Notes: a model not told the origin generated them from the sequence alone. A DNA stretch of 64,000 bases from JAWHQP01 sp032586195 (GCA_032586195.1 JAWHQP010000004.1:223512-287511), one strand, 5' to 3'. Counted from the first letter of the stretch, positions 1 through 9,900 are shown. Numbers and translations are program-made.

Positions 1-871
1 CCTTTATACGTTCGGCCGGAGGCTCGGTATTGCTGTATCCGTAGAACACGGCGGGGCGTTCGTCATCGGTCAGTACGGTAACGACGCGTTGATCCTGTTC
101 ATGATCGTGATGCAGTTGTTCACCGAGTAATTTAATATGACGCAGCACACCGCCGAATACCTGTTCCAGGTTATGTTGATTAAAGGTGGTTTCCGTTTTG
201 CCGGCGGCGATGATGGTGCGGTTGATCATGACAACCTGATCGCAGTAATCGGGTACCGAACCGAGATTATGAGTGGATACCAAGATCAGATGGCCTTCCC
301 GGCGAAGTTGAGAGAGCAGATCGATAATGGCGTTTTCCGTTTGCACGTCCACTCCCGTAAAGGGTTCGTCCAATAGAATAATCTGACTTTGTTGGGCTAA
401 GGCGCGGGCGAGGAACACACGTTTTTTCTGCCCGCCGGACAGCTCACCGATTTGTCGTTGGGCTAAATGTTCGATATTTACCCGCTGCATGGCCTGCAGC
501 ACCTTTTGTCTATCGGTTTCTTGCGGAATCCGCAGAAAATTCATGTAGCCGTAACGCCCTTGCATTACCACGTCATAAACGGAGATAGGAAATTGCCAAT
601 CCACTTCTTCACTTTGCGGCACATAGGCAACCAGGTTTTGTTTTAATGCCTGCTGAATGGAGAAACCACAGATTCTGATTTCACCCTGCTGCGGTTTCAC
701 CAAGCCCATCAGGCTCTTAAAAAGAGTCGATTTACCACTGCCGTTCACGCCGACCAGGGCACAGGTTGTGCCGCCTTCAAGCCGGAAGGATACATCATGA
801 ATGGCTCTATGTCCGTTGTTATAACGAACGCTGATATCTTGAACGTGAATTGAGGCTGTGGTTGCTGTCAT
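1..871 (-). CDS. sitB: Metal (Mn/Fe) ABC transporter ATP-binding protein, SitB/YfeB-like (3' end outside window)
   Basis: Cytoplasmic ATPase of a SitABCD/YfeABCD-type importer for Mn2+ or Fe2+. Reading the minus strand from the ATG at 871 gives an open frame running past base 1. It has Walker A (GVNGSGKST, residues 41-49), an ABC signature (LSGGQKKR, near 420-440 on the window) and Walker B with D-loop (ILLDEPFTGVD, near 370-400). The start overlaps the stop of the binding-protein gene by one base (TAATG), so the two are translationally coupled and share the Fur-boxed promoter upstream of it. The tail has a His/Asp-rich stretch (around 95-115), common in the C-terminus of this subfamily. The permease genes would lie beyond base 1. 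The family is certain; the metal is inferred. Confidence 0.9.
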   Translation of the reverse strand, partial: MTATTASIHVQDISVRYNNGHRAIHDVSFRLEGGTTCALVGVNGSGKSTLFKSLMGLVKPQQGEIRICGFSIQQALKQNLVAYVPQSEEVDWQFPISVYDVVMQGRYGYMNFLRIPQETDRQKVLQAMQRVNIEHLAQRQIGELSGGQKKRVFLARALAQQSQIILLDEPFTGVDVQTENAIIDLLSQLRREGHLILVSTHNLGSVPDYCDQVVMINRTIIAAGKTETTFNQHNLEQVFGGVLRHIKLLGEQLHHDHEQDQRVVTVLTDDERPAVFYGYSNTEPPAERIK

Positions 872-1755
872 TATTTATCAAACCCTTTTGCAATGGTGGA
901 AACGGTGACTTTAAGTAAATCAATATAAGTCGGTACCGGGCCGTCCTGAGTGGAAAGTGCATCAACATACAACACACCGCCATATTTCGCATCGGTTTCT
1001 TTCGCGACCTGTTGCATCGGTTTTGGTGAAATGGTGCTTTCGCTGAATACCACGGGAATATTATTGGCTTTCACCACGTCAATAACGTGACGAACCTGTT
1101 GCGGTGTGCCTTGCTGTTCGGCATTAATCGGCCATAAATACACTTCTTTGAATTGATAGTCTTTGGCCAGATAACTGAATGCCCCTTCGCTGGTTACCAG
1201 CCAACGCCGAGCTTCAGGAATTTGAGCAAGTTTTTCCCGCAACGGAGCATCCAGCTGCTTGATTTTTTCGGCATAAAGTGCGGCGTTATGTTGGTAAGTT
1301 TTGGTGTTATCAGGATCGTATTTGATCAAGGCGTTTTTGATATTTTCAATATAAATTAAGGCATTGCTGGTGGACATCCATGCGTGCGGATTCGGCATAT
1401 CTTTATATGGGCCTTCGTAAATAGACATTGGTTCAATGCCCTCGGTTACCACTACCGCGGGTTTATGTTTGATATTTTGGAAGAAACGTTCAAACCAACG
1501 TTCAAGATTTAAGCCGTTCCATAAAATGAGATCCGCGGATTGAGCTTTCGCCACATCTTTCGGTGTCGGTTGGTAATCGTGAATTTCCGCACCGGGCTTG
1601 GTAATAGATTCCACCTCCGCGGCGTCTCCGGCCACGTTTTGGGCAATATCCTGCAAAATAGTGAATGTGGTTACGACTTTTAATTTAGCCTGCGCGGAAA
1701 ACGAAACGGCGCAGATTGCGGCAAGTGTTAACGACGTGAGTAATTTTTTATACAT
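871..1755 (-). CDS. sitA: Metal ABC transporter periplasmic substrate-binding protein, SitA/YfeA-like
   Basis: Cluster A-I (ZnuA/PsaA/SitA) solute-binding protein that delivers Mn2+ or Fe2+ to its ABC permease in the periplasm. It has 294 aa with a cleavable signal peptide (residues 1-23, ending SAQA). The expected four metal ligands are visible: His59 (in EIHDY), His124 (NPHAW), Glu190 (TSEGAF) and Asp265 (YVDAL). His-His-Glu-Asp is typical of Mn/Fe binders, and there is no His-rich loop of the ZnuA kind. A strong AAGGAGAT ribosome site precedes the ATG. It is first in its operon, with sitB overlapping its stop by one base. A perfect 7-1-7 Fur operator lies 69-83 bp upstream, so iron repression is expected. 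Confidence 0.93.
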   Translation of the reverse strand: MYKKLLTSLTLAAICAVSFSAQAKLKVVTTFTILQDIAQNVAGDAAEVESITKPGAEIHDYQPTPKDVAKAQSADLILWNGLNLERWFERFFQNIKHKPAVVVTEGIEPMSIYEGPYKDMPNPHAWMSTSNALIYIENIKNALIKYDPDNTKTYQHNAALYAEKIKQLDAPLREKLAQIPEARRWLVTSEGAFSYLAKDYQFKEVYLWPINAEQQGTPQQVRHVIDVVKANNIPVVFSESTISPKPMQQVAKETDAKYGGVLYVDALSTQDGPVPTYIDLLKVTVSTIAKGFDK

Positions 1756-1823
1756 AGCATCTCCTTATGTTGTAGTAATAAATAACGGGAGCTATGTTAT
1801 CGTCAACAAAATGCAATGTCAAA

Positions 1824-1838
1824 TGATAATGATTATCA
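1824..1838 (-). promoter_or_regulatory. Fur box upstream of sitA
   Basis: TGATAATGATTATCA is a perfect 7-1-7 inverted repeat of the Fur consensus (TGATAATnATTATCA). It lies between the end of tusE and the start of sitA, in the promoter region of sitAB. Repression by Fe-Fur is the expected role; a MntR site is not obvious. Confidence 0.88.
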
Positions 1839-1840
1839 AT

Positions 1841-2170
1841 TTATAAACATTTCACAGGCTTTGGCAAACCTGCCAATTTGGTCGCCTGTTTTGCCGGGCC
1901 GTCAGGGAATAAACGCTGTAAATAACGGCTGTTGCCTTTATCCGGCCCTAACTTTTGCGCCATTGCTTTAACCAGCATTCGAATTGCCGGCGAGGTCTTG
2001 TATTCCGCGTAAAATGCACGCACAAAACGGATAACCTCCCAGTGTGCTTCGGTTAATTCAATGTGTTCTTTTATTGCGATAGCCTTTGCCACCTCTTCAC
2101 TCCATTGGTTTAAATCAAGCAGATAGCCGTCGGCATCGGTTTCAATCCGAATATTATTAATTTCAATCAT
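1841..2170 (-). CDS. tusE: TusE sulfurtransferase (DsrC family)
   Basis: Last sulfur carrier of the Tus relay (TusA, TusBCD, TusE), handing persulfide sulfur to MnmA for 2-thiolation of tRNA wobble uridine in the cytoplasm. It is 109 aa, the usual size. The conserved C-terminal arm ends in the single catalytic Cys as the penultimate residue (GLPKPVKCL); the second cysteine of dissimilatory DsrC is absent, as expected for TusE. It follows yccA on the same strand, the same pairing as in E. coli, with a hairpin between the two genes that could attenuate read-through. Confidence 0.95.
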   Translation of the reverse strand: MIEINNIRIETDADGYLLDLNQWSEEVAKAIAIKEHIELTEAHWEVIRFVRAFYAEYKTSPAIRMLVKAMAQKLGPDKGNSRYLQRLFPDGPAKQATKLAGLPKPVKCL

Positions 2171-2185
2171 ATGTAACCTTGTTAA

Positions 2186-2211
2186 ATGAAAACGCCCCTG
2201 ACAAGGGGCGT
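2186..2211 (-). terminator. Intrinsic terminator/attenuator between yccA and tusE
   Basis: On the minus strand, ACGCCCC - TTGTCA - GGGGCGT forms a 7-bp GC-rich stem followed by a short T-rich run (TTTTCATTT). It sits just after the yccA stop and ahead of tusE, so it would end or attenuate yccA transcripts. Confidence 0.75.
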
Positions 2212-2229
2212 GCGGATTAGGTTTGCGGG

Positions 2230-2898
2230 TTAATCGTCATTAAAAATGCCGAGTAACTGCAACAAGCTTAGGAATAAATTATAAATTGAAACGAATAAAC
2301 TTATGGTTGCGCGGATGTAATTGGTTTCACCGCCGTGAACAATGTTGCTGGTTTCAAACAAAATTGCCGCGCTGGAAAAGATAACGAATAAACCGCTGAT
2401 AGCCAATTGCAATGCCGTACTGTGGAAGAAAATACTGGCTACCATGCCGAGTAATAACACGATAAATAATGAAAATAACATACCGGACAGGAACGACATA
2501 TCTTTACGTGTGGTTAAAACATAGGCGGAACAAGCGAAGAACACCGCCGCCGTACCGGCTAAGGCTAATACTACGGCATCACCTAAGCCCGCGCCGACGT
2601 AAACGTTAAGAATCGGCCCCAAGGTGTAGCCTAAGAATCCCGTGAAAGCGAATGTGGATAAAATTCCCCAGCCGCTATTGGCTAACGAGTTGGTTAAAAA
2701 CAACAGACCGTAAAACCCGATCAGGGTTACGATAATGCCCGGGTGCGGTAAACCTAAGGACATTGTAATGAAAGCGACCACGGCGGCAAAAGCCAGATTC
2801 AACGCCAGTAAGAAATAGGTGTTACGCAGCACTTTATGCGTGCTTAACAGAGAATCGGATTGGGCGCGGGCATCAATAACTAAACGTGACTGTGACAT
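2230..2898 (-). CDS. yccA: YccA, Bax inhibitor-1/TMBIM family inner membrane protein
   Basis: Seven-segment inner membrane protein of the Bax inhibitor-1 family. E. coli YccA binds and modulates the FtsH/HflKC protease, protecting jammed SecY. The 222-aa sequence has a short polar N-terminus (residues 1-25) and then consecutive hydrophobic spans. It ends with the acidic tail LLGIFNDD, the Asp-rich C-terminus typical of BI-1 proteins and linked to pH-sensitive ion conductance in homologues. AAAGGA precedes the ATG. Its neighbour is tusE, as in E. coli. Confidence 0.93.
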   Translation of the reverse strand: MSQSRLVIDARAQSDSLLSTHKVLRNTYFLLALNLAFAAVVAFITMSLGLPHPGIIVTLIGFYGLLFLTNSLANSGWGILSTFAFTGFLGYTLGPILNVYVGAGLGDAVVLALAGTAAVFFACSAYVLTTRKDMSFLSGMLFSLFIVLLLGMVASIFFHSTALQLAISGLFVIFSSAAILFETSNIVHGGETNYIRATISLFVSIYNLFLSLLQLLGIFNDD

Positions 2899-3053
2899 AT
2901 TTTTTCCTTTTAAAAACGAATCAAATTACTGGGTTAAGTTACTGTTAACGTAAAGAAATGTCAAAATATTTTTATGATAAATGATAAAAAAACGGATAAA
3001 TATTCGCCTGTTAAACGCCTGACCTGATTTGCGTAAGTCAGTAAATGATTTGG

Positions 3054-3096
3054 AAAAGTGCGGTGTTGAAAATTCGATTTTTCAGCACCGCACTTT
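3054..3096. repeat. Inverted pair of DNA uptake signal sequences
   Basis: AAGTGCGGTG (from 3056) and its complement CACCGCACTT (to 3095) face each other across about 20 bases, forming a hairpin just downstream of the minus-strand ybhA stop and between it and the yccA promoter. Paired uptake signals often double as terminators in this family. Confidence 0.85.
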
Positions 3097-3111
3097 GAAG
3101 CGGTTTAACGC

Positions 3112-3926
3112 TTATGCCGATAATTCGGCCAGAACTTCCGCAATGCCGTTTTCATCATTGCTGCCGATAACACGTTTTACCTGTTGTTTGACATCTTCTT
3201 CAGCATTCCCCATGGCGATACCCATACCGACGGCGGTGAGCATGCTGACGTCGTTGTGGTTATCACCGAATGCCATCACATTGGCGGGATTAATGTGCCA
3301 CATGTCTAACAATTCAAGCAGGCAGGCTCCCTTGGTATTGCCGCTTTTTGCCACATCCACGCGATCAACCCACGACCATTCGCAACTGTATTGTTCTGGT
3401 GGGAGTTGGGCGACGGTGTCCAGCATTAATTGGCGGTCGGGATCGCTGATGACAAATTTCCAGATGGTATCTTCCTGTTCCACCACGGCCCGATGGCTGG
3501 CGACCTGACGAACGTTCGGACGCACGTTTTCAGGGCAGCTTTGTACCCAGCGTTGGAATTTTTCCATGTGCGGGTTAAGTCGTTCGTAGTTCATGGCATT
3601 ACGGGAATACATGAGTATATGGATATGGTTTTTTCAGCAATATCAAGAAAATTTAAAGCTTCTTCTTTGCTGAACGGGTTGCCGGCAATGACTTCATCGG
3701 TTTGCGGTTGATAAATGTAAGTACCGTTGCAGCATACGATTGGCGTTTCCAGACCTAATTCATAATAGTAAGGTTTGACGGCGGTATGGTGGCGGCCGGT
3801 CACTAGGACGACTTTGATCCCTTTATCCCGAACGGTTTGAATGGCTTGTTTATTGGCGGCGAGGATTTGCCCTTGGCTGTTGAGCAGGGTACCGTCTAAA
3901 TCGAAGGCAACAACTTGGTATGTCAT
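3112..3926 (-). pseudogene. ybhA: YbhA-like HAD (Cof-type) phosphatase, split by a one-base frameshift
   Basis: The first frame (3926 to about 3629) has the HAD motif FDLDGTLLNS (residues 8-17), the LVTGRHH motif and the CCNGTY segment of E. coli YbhA, a pyridoxal-phosphate phosphatase of the Cof family. It then runs out of frame and stops at 3591. The second frame (about 3629 to 3112) carries the cap domain and the C-terminal catalytic motif FGDNHNDVSML. Adding one A to the run of six A (T at 3629-3634 on the plus strand) restores one protein of about 271 aa. An AAGGA ribosome site precedes the start. It is either a true recent frameshift or a base-calling error in a homopolymer. Confidence 0.88.
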
Positions 3927-4208
3927 AGTTTGTCCTTAGTATTGGTTAAGTGCGGTGTTATATTCGCAGGTTTTATCAGTCTTAAGTTCAGGTGGAGATT
4001 GTAGCCTGTTTGGCGGAAAATAAAAAGCGGCCTTTGACTTTGCTTCACAGAGCTTGCCGGGATCTGTTTATTTTTTTGCGTTGTCATCTGAATCGGCACG
4101 ACCCGAAAGGCAGAGCTGTTTTGTGTCAATTCCGCTCGTTGGTATGGCTCAACGGAAGTTGCCTTTAGTTCAAATAATAAACAAATATCAACAAGCTCTG
4201 CCGAATGA
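3927..4208. other. Intergenic stretch without a recognisable gene
   Basis: About 280 bases between ybhA and the end of fdhE. It holds one uptake signal (AAGTGCGGT, 3948-3956). The only reading frame is a minus-strand one that runs back into fdhE out of phase and resembles nothing. I see no tRNA or RNA gene. Confidence 0.5.
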
Positions 4209-5138
4209 TTAAATTTCTTCCGCCGGGAACATAAACGGATTGAGACCGCTTCGGGAAAAGCCTCTTTCTTCCATTTCAATATCGAGAAAAATACTGGCGA
4301 GATCATCGGCGACGGGTTCGACGTGCGGATCCTTTTCTTGATAAAGAATTTTTAAATAGCTGTGACAATCACCGCAGCTTTCGGTTCGCACTGCCGCCAT
4401 TTGTTCGTCGATTGACCAATAGTCGATTTTGTTCGATTCATTGCAGTTGGTGCAATTGGCCCGCACCACATTCCATTCGCTTTCGCAGAGCGAACAATGC
4501 AGGTAACGCAAACCCTGTGATGAACCGAACTGCACTACGCTTGCCACGGGAGCGGAACCGCAAACCGGACAAATATGTAAATTTTCGTCGCTTTCCAGCT
4601 TGGTGTGATGGGGGATTTGCTGGGTCATTTGCAGCCAGTAAAGGGAAAGCGCCGCCCAGATAAAGACGGCTTTATCGCTGTCAACGGCGGTGTAGTCTTG
4701 CGCTAATAATTTATCCGCCAGGCTTTCCAGTTGTGAAGTCGAGGCCTTTTCCAGCCAATCGATGGTAGCGAGCGTCTGCTCGTTGGCGCGTGTTTCCATG
4801 TGCCGCAAAAGGTCGTTGAGATAGCTTAACCAAACGGCATTCCGCTGCCAGGTTTGAGCGTTCAGCGGCTGATTGGCTAAGGCTTCCGCCGTCATGTGTC
4901 GCGGGCTTAAACGAGCATCCCGAGGCAACGGCTGTTCGCCGAGCAGCCGTAATTGACCGTCGGCAATATCCGCGGCGAATTTGAGGTAATCGGCAAAAGG
5001 GTGTTTTTCGCTTAATTTACGCAGACGTTCGGCACGTCGCTGATAGAGATTTTTCGGGTTGGAGAACAGTAGGGCAGGATGATAAAAGCTGCCGGCCGTC
5101 TGTTTAATGTCTTCTTGGGGAAGGATTCTGATACTCAT
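4209..5138 (-). CDS. fdhE: Formate dehydrogenase accessory protein FdhE
   Basis: Cytoplasmic maturation factor for Tat-exported formate dehydrogenases, thought to bind the catalytic subunit before export. It is 309 aa, as usual. The C-terminal rubredoxin-like zinc/iron domain shows four paired cysteine motifs in order: CPVC, CSLC (YLHCSLCESEW), CTNC and CGDC (residues about 190-270). The N-terminus is helical and basic. It follows fdxI after about 160 bases containing a paired uptake signal, so it may need its own promoter. I recall the same order in H. influenzae (fdxG-fdxH-fdxI-fdhE). Confidence 0.95.
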   Translation of the reverse strand: MSIRILPQEDIKQTAGSFYHPALLFSNPKNLYQRRAERLRKLSEKHPFADYLKFAADIADGQLRLLGEQPLPRDARLSPRHMTAEALANQPLNAQTWQRNAVWLSYLNDLLRHMETRANEQTLATIDWLEKASTSQLESLADKLLAQDYTAVDSDKAVFIWAALSLYWLQMTQQIPHHTKLESDENLHICPVCGSAPVASVVQFGSSQGLRYLHCSLCESEWNVVRANCTNCNESNKIDYWSIDEQMAAVRTESCGDCHSYLKILYQEKDPHVEPVADDLASIFLDIEMEERGFSRSGLNPFMFPAEEI

Positions 5139-5208
5139 AATATTTCTGTTTCGGGTTAAAAATAAGAGACGCCGATTTGCAAAGGCGGCATGATATCCGG
5201 TTAAATAA

Positions 5209-5280
5209 AAGTGCGGTGCTATTTTAGCGAGTTTTGAAATTTTTTAAATTTCAAAAAATCGAAAAATCAGCACCGCACTT
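5209..5280. repeat. Inverted pair of DNA uptake signals between fdxI and fdhE
   Basis: AAGTGCGGTGCT (5209-5220) is exactly complementary to AGCACCGCACTT (5269-5280). The 48-base interior carries a second AT-rich inverted repeat, so the whole could fold as one long hairpin. It sits between fdxI and fdhE and may terminate fdxGHI transcripts. Confidence 0.8.
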
Positions 5281-5296
5281 AGTATTGGCTAAACCG

Positions 5297-5992
5297 TTAA
5301 ATTTCGGCGTTTTTGCTGTTTTCCGCCACTTCTTGTTCCAGCTTCGGCAACACTTCGTTACGATACCATTTCGGGTGGTGTTTTTTCGCCCAGCGAACGG
5401 TTACCCAGCCTTCCACCATGGCGCGGATGGAACCTTTCACCCAAAACGCCATGTATATGTGGACGAGAATACCGGTAAACAAGGCGAAAGCACTTAAGGA
5501 ATGCAGGATAATGGCAATCCGTAAGGTCGTGATGGAAAAATGGGCGGAGAAGTATTTTCTCCACATGATAATTCCCGTTACCAGCAAGGTAATCATGGCA
5601 AGATTCAAGGTCCAGAACAGCATTTTCTGACCGAGATTGTATTTGCCGTTGTACGCCACGTCGTGTTCGTTGCCTTTCAGCACTTCGATAATGCCTTTTA
5701 GCCAACGGATATCGTTCTTTTCGGGAATATTATGATGGGCATAAATAAATGCCAGAATAATAAATGCCACGAACATGATGATACCCGTGAACGGGTGGAT
5801 CGCACGCGCCAGCTGCGGTGTGCCCAGAATTTCATGCAGCCATGAAAAATCAGGGAAGAAGAACGCCACACCGGTAAACATGGTTAGGAAAAATGCAATT
5901 ACCAGGAACCAGTGACTTACGCGGGCCGGGAATTTGTGGCGTAAGATTTTGGTGTCGTTGGTAATGTCCGTCACTTTTTCGATTTTACTCAT
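5297..5992 (-). CDS. fdxI: Respiratory formate dehydrogenase cytochrome b556 subunit (gamma)
   Basis: Inner membrane di-heme cytochrome b (FdnI/FdoI family) that passes electrons from the beta subunit to quinone. It has four hydrophobic spans (about residues 25-45, 65-90, 115-140, 150-175). Candidate heme histidines lie in the RVSHW, IHPFTG and LHSLSAF/LVHIYMAF segments. The start was chosen at the ATG at 5992, which overlaps the fdxH stop by 8 bases and has AAGGTGG at good distance; an upstream ATG at 6001 would add three residues (MDI) and overlap more. It is translationally coupled to fdxH. Confidence 0.93.
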   Translation of the reverse strand: MSKIEKVTDITNDTKILRHKFPARVSHWFLVIAFFLTMFTGVAFFFPDFSWLHEILGTPQLARAIHPFTGIIMFVAFIILAFIYAHHNIPEKNDIRWLKGIIEVLKGNEHDVAYNGKYNLGQKMLFWTLNLAMITLLVTGIIMWRKYFSAHFSITTLRIAIILHSLSAFALFTGILVHIYMAFWVKGSIRAMVEGWVTVRWAKKHHPKWYRNEVLPKLEQEVAENSKNAEI

Positions 5993-6926
5993 GATGTCCA
6001 CCTTGTCTTTGTTCGTGATTTTCTTCCGCTTTGTCCATCACCTCGAATTTTTCGTGATGGTCTTCCACATCCTCTTCTTCATTCGGGCCGATGCCGATAT
6101 AGTGAGCGATTTCCGCCAGAGCCAAGCCGCCCATAGCGATCGCCGCTACCGGCTTCAGCACGTCTTTCCACAATTTGATGGTGATGTCGATGGACGGATC
6201 TTTCGGTAAGCCGGAATACAGCTCGGGTTTATCCGCATGGTGCAACACATACATAACATGCGTGCCGCCCACGCCTTCAGGGTTGTATAAGCCCGCATTT
6301 TGGTAGCCGCGGGATTTGAGATCCGCAATGCGCTGCTCGGCATAAGCAATCATTTGTTCTTTAGAACCGAAGTGGATCGCCCCTGTCGGACAGGTTTTCA
6401 CGCAGGCCGGTTCTTGACCGACATTAACCCGGTCGGAACAAAGGGTGCATTTATATACACGATTGTCTTCGTTGTTCATCCGCGGAATGTTGAACGGACA
6501 ACCGGCGATACAGTAACCGCAGCCGATACATTTGTCCGATTGAAAATCCACAATGCCGTTGCGGTATTGGATGATGGCTCCCGGCACCGGACAGGCTTTC
6601 AAACAGCCCGGCTCGGCGCAGTGCATACAGCCGTCTTTGCGGATAAGCCATTCCAAACGATCGTTTTCTTCCACTTCGTTAAAACGCATCACCGTCCATT
6701 GTTTTGCATCCAGATCGTGCGGATTATCGTACGTGCCCGTGCATTGCTGCGGCGTGGTGCGGATATCATTCCATTCGGAACATGCCACCTGACAGGCTTT
6801 ACAGCCGATACAGGTGGTTACATCAATAAGTTTCGCCACTTCGATTTTATGATCACGCGCCTGTGGCGGCGGTGTCAGACCTGAAGTTGCGGAAGACTTA
6901 ATAATATCTTGAGATTGAACCGTCAT
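5985..6926 (-). CDS. fdxH: Formate dehydrogenase iron-sulfur subunit (beta)
   Basis: Membrane-anchored ferredoxin-like subunit carrying four [4Fe-4S] clusters between the catalytic FdxG and the cytochrome FdxI. The cysteine motifs run in order: CIGCKACQVAC, CMHCAEPGCLKACP, CIGCGYCIAGCP, and CTLC...CVKTCP (residues about 38-190). A C-terminal transmembrane helix (about 255-275, in VAAIAMGGLALAEIA) anchors it with its bulk in the periplasm. The acidic, His-rich tail (EEDVEDHHEKFE...GGHHE) is longer than I remember in E. coli FdnH. It begins 3 bases after the fdxG stop. Confidence 0.96.
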   Translation of the reverse strand: MTVQSQDIIKSSATSGLTPPPQARDHKIEVAKLIDVTTCIGCKACQVACSEWNDIRTTPQQCTGTYDNPHDLDAKQWTVMRFNEVEENDRLEWLIRKDGCMHCAEPGCLKACPVPGAIIQYRNGIVDFQSDKCIGCGYCIAGCPFNIPRMNNEDNRVYKCTLCSDRVNVGQEPACVKTCPTGAIHFGSKEQMIAYAEQRIADLKSRGYQNAGLYNPEGVGGTHVMYVLHHADKPELYSGLPKDPSIDITIKLWKDVLKPVAAIAMGGLALAEIAHYIGIGPNEEEDVEDHHEKFEVMDKAEENHEQRQGGHHE

Positions 6927-6929
6927 CTA

Positions 6930-9900
6930 TTAAGCCCCCACTTTTTCAACGTTAACTAAGAATGTTTTGAATTCGGGGGTTTGTGTATTAGCTTCCCCCC
7001 AAGACGGTGTAAGCGTATTGGTCGCAAAGCCTTTATGCCCCTTGCCGTTCAGTACTTTCATATTCCAGTGAACCGGAAGCCCCACATGGTGAACGGTTTG
7101 ACCGTTTACTTGTAATGCCTTAATCCGTTTAGTGACTACCGCTACGGCTTTAATATAACCGCGGCGGGAGCTGATTTTCACCATATCGCCTTTTTGGATA
7201 CCTTTTTCCATTGCCAGACTTTCACCTATTTCCACAAACTGTTGCGGTTGAGCGATCACATTCAGCAAGGCTTGCGCCGTCCAGCTGTGGAAATGCTCGG
7301 TTAAACGATATGTCGTCGCCACATAAGGGAAGTCTTCCTTCGAGCCGATAAATTCGCGATCTTCCTTATAGATGCGTACCGTCGGATCGGAAATCACGTT
7401 TGGATGTAACGGATTCGTGCCGATTGGGCTTTCAATCGGTTCGTAATGCTCCGGCATTGGTCCGCTGTTGATTTTATCAACGGCAAATAAGCGACCGACA
7501 CCTTCCGCCGACATAATAAACGGACCGGTATCTGAACCCGGAGGCTGTGAACCGTAGTCTGCCACATCAAAGTAATTCCAGTCTTTACCGTTCCATTTAA
7601 CCAGTTGACGGTGTTTATCCCAAGGATTACCGTTAATGTCTAAGGAAGCGCGGTTATACAATACCCGGCGGTTAAGCGGCCATGCAAAGCCCCAACCCGG
7701 TGTACAGCCTAAGCCTGAAGGGTCGGAATTATCTTGGTTTGCGGTGATATTGCCTTTTTCCGTCCACTGGCCGGTATATAACCAGTTACCGGAAGAAGTC
7801 GTACCGTCGTCACGCAAATGACCGAAACTGCTAAGCAGCTGACCTTTTTTATACATCAGATTACCGTTGCCATCATAAAGATCCGCAAGGGCATAACCGT
7901 TGGTTTCTTTTGCCAATTCCTCCGCGGAAGGTGCATCGGAAATCGCGTAATTCCACGTCATGGCTTTAAATGATTCAATACCGCGTCCGCCTTCTTTTTC
8001 ATAAAGCTCAAGCATGGCTTCGCGAATTCTGGACATAATTTCGACATCCGGTAAGGCCTCGCCCGGTTGTTCGCTGGCTTTCCAGTGCCATTGAGACCAA
8101 CGGCCGGAGTTGACGATAGAGCCGTCTTCTTCGGCAAAACAAGTGGTCGGCAGGCGGAATACTTCCGTTTGAATTTCTGCCGTATTTACATCGTTTGATT
8201 CACCGAAATTACGCCAGAACTCGGATGATTCGGTTTGTAACGGATCCAGCACGATTAAAAATTTCAACTTACTCATTCCCGCCACGGTTTTATTTTTGTT
8301 CGGGAAAGAATTTAACGGGTTGAATCCTTGGCAAATCCAGCCGTGCATTTCGCCGTCATTCATCATTTTTACATGGGTAATCGGGTCGTATAATTTGTCC
8401 ATTTTCGGCAGGTAGTCAAAGCCCCAACCGTTTTCTTTGGTGGCGTTATCACCGTAGAAAGCTTTCATTAAACTGACAAAGAGTCTTGACGTACCGCTAT
8501 AGTAATTGACCTGATTAGGCACGATAGCCTTCGGCGTAATAGAGGCGATATATTGCTCGTACGAACTGTCTTTCTCGGTTGGCAAACGCATATAACCCGG
8601 CAAAGACGAAGGCAGCAGGCCCATGTCGGTTGTGCCCTGTACGTTAGAGTGTCCACGCAACGCGTTAATACCGCCGCCCGGCATCCCGATATTACCCAAT
8701 AATAATTGGATCATGGCAATCGAGCGAATATTTTGCGTACCTATCGTATGCTCGGTTAATCCTAAGGCATACATATGCGTCATAGTTTTATTCGGCGCGG
8801 AAGTTTTACCAATTTCCTCACAAATTCGAGCGAAAACGTCTTGTTTTACCCCCGTGATCTGCTCAACTGTTTCCGGCGTATAGCGAGAAGCGTGTTGTTT
8901 TAAAATATTAATCACACAATGCGGGTTTTGTAAGGTCATGTCGCGTTTGGCGTAACCGTTTTCATCCATTTGATAGGACCAAGTGGATTTATCGTAGGCA
9001 TGTTTTTCTTCATCGAAGCCGGAGAATAAACCGTCTTCAAAGGTGAAGCCTTCGTTTACCAAATAACTTGCGTTAGTGTAGTGTTTTACATATTCGTGTT
9101 GAATTTGATCCGTTTGCAAGAGGTAGTTGATAACACCCATAAAGAAAGTAATATCCGTTCCCGAGCGAATAGACGCATGAAGATCGGCAACAGATGCCGT
9201 GCGGTTAAAGCGCGGATCAACCACGATAATTTTCGCCCCGTTTTTCTTCGCTTCAATTGCCCAACGGAAACCTACAGGATGGGCTTCGGCAGGATTACCG
9301 CCTTGCACAAGAATCAAATCGGCGTTTTTAATATCAACCCAGTTATTTGTCATCGCACCGCGACCAAATGATGGAGCAAGACTTGCTACCGTTGGTCCGT
9401 GTCAAGTATTCGCTTGGTTGACGACGGGCACCATGCCCAACATACGGATGAATTTATGGGTAAGATAAGCGGCTTCGTTGCTTATTGCCGATGCCGTCAG
9501 CATCCCGGTTGTGGTCCAACGGTTTACGGTTTTACCCGCCGCGTTTTTCTCCACAAAGTTTGCATCACGGTCATCCTTCATTAAACGTGCAACGCGTTCA
9601 ATAGCTTCTTTCCAGGAGATACGCTGCCATTTGTCTGAACCCGGTGCACGGTATTCCGGATAAAGCGCACGGCTTTCACTATTGACATAATCAAGCGCGC
9701 CGGCCCCTTTCGGACATAGGGCGCCACGACTGACCGGGTGATCAGGGTCACCCTCGATATGGAATAATTTGTTTTTAGCGTTCATGGCATTGTCGCCGAT
9801 ACTATACATCAGCATACCGCAGCCAACTGCACAATATGTACAGGTATTACGTGTTTCTTTCGCACGCGTTAATTTGTATTGACGAGGTTCAGCAAGTGCT

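Noticed and set aside
137..376. 79-aa plus-strand frame at the window start
   Set aside because: It is antisense to the clear ABC ATPase (sitB) that runs on the minus strand.
3629..3634. Programmed transcriptional slippage on A6 in ybhA
   Set aside because: Six A is short for efficient slippage and no other copy or signal suggests it; a simple deletion or base-calling error is likelier.
3923..4306. 127-aa minus-strand frame overlapping fdhE
   Set aside because: It overlaps the fdhE 3' end out of frame, has no ribosome site and resembles no family.
9402..9404. TGA as a true stop making fdxG a pseudogene or two genes
   Set aside because: The codon lies at the family's selenocysteine position, has a SECIS hairpin right after it, and reading continues without change of frame.
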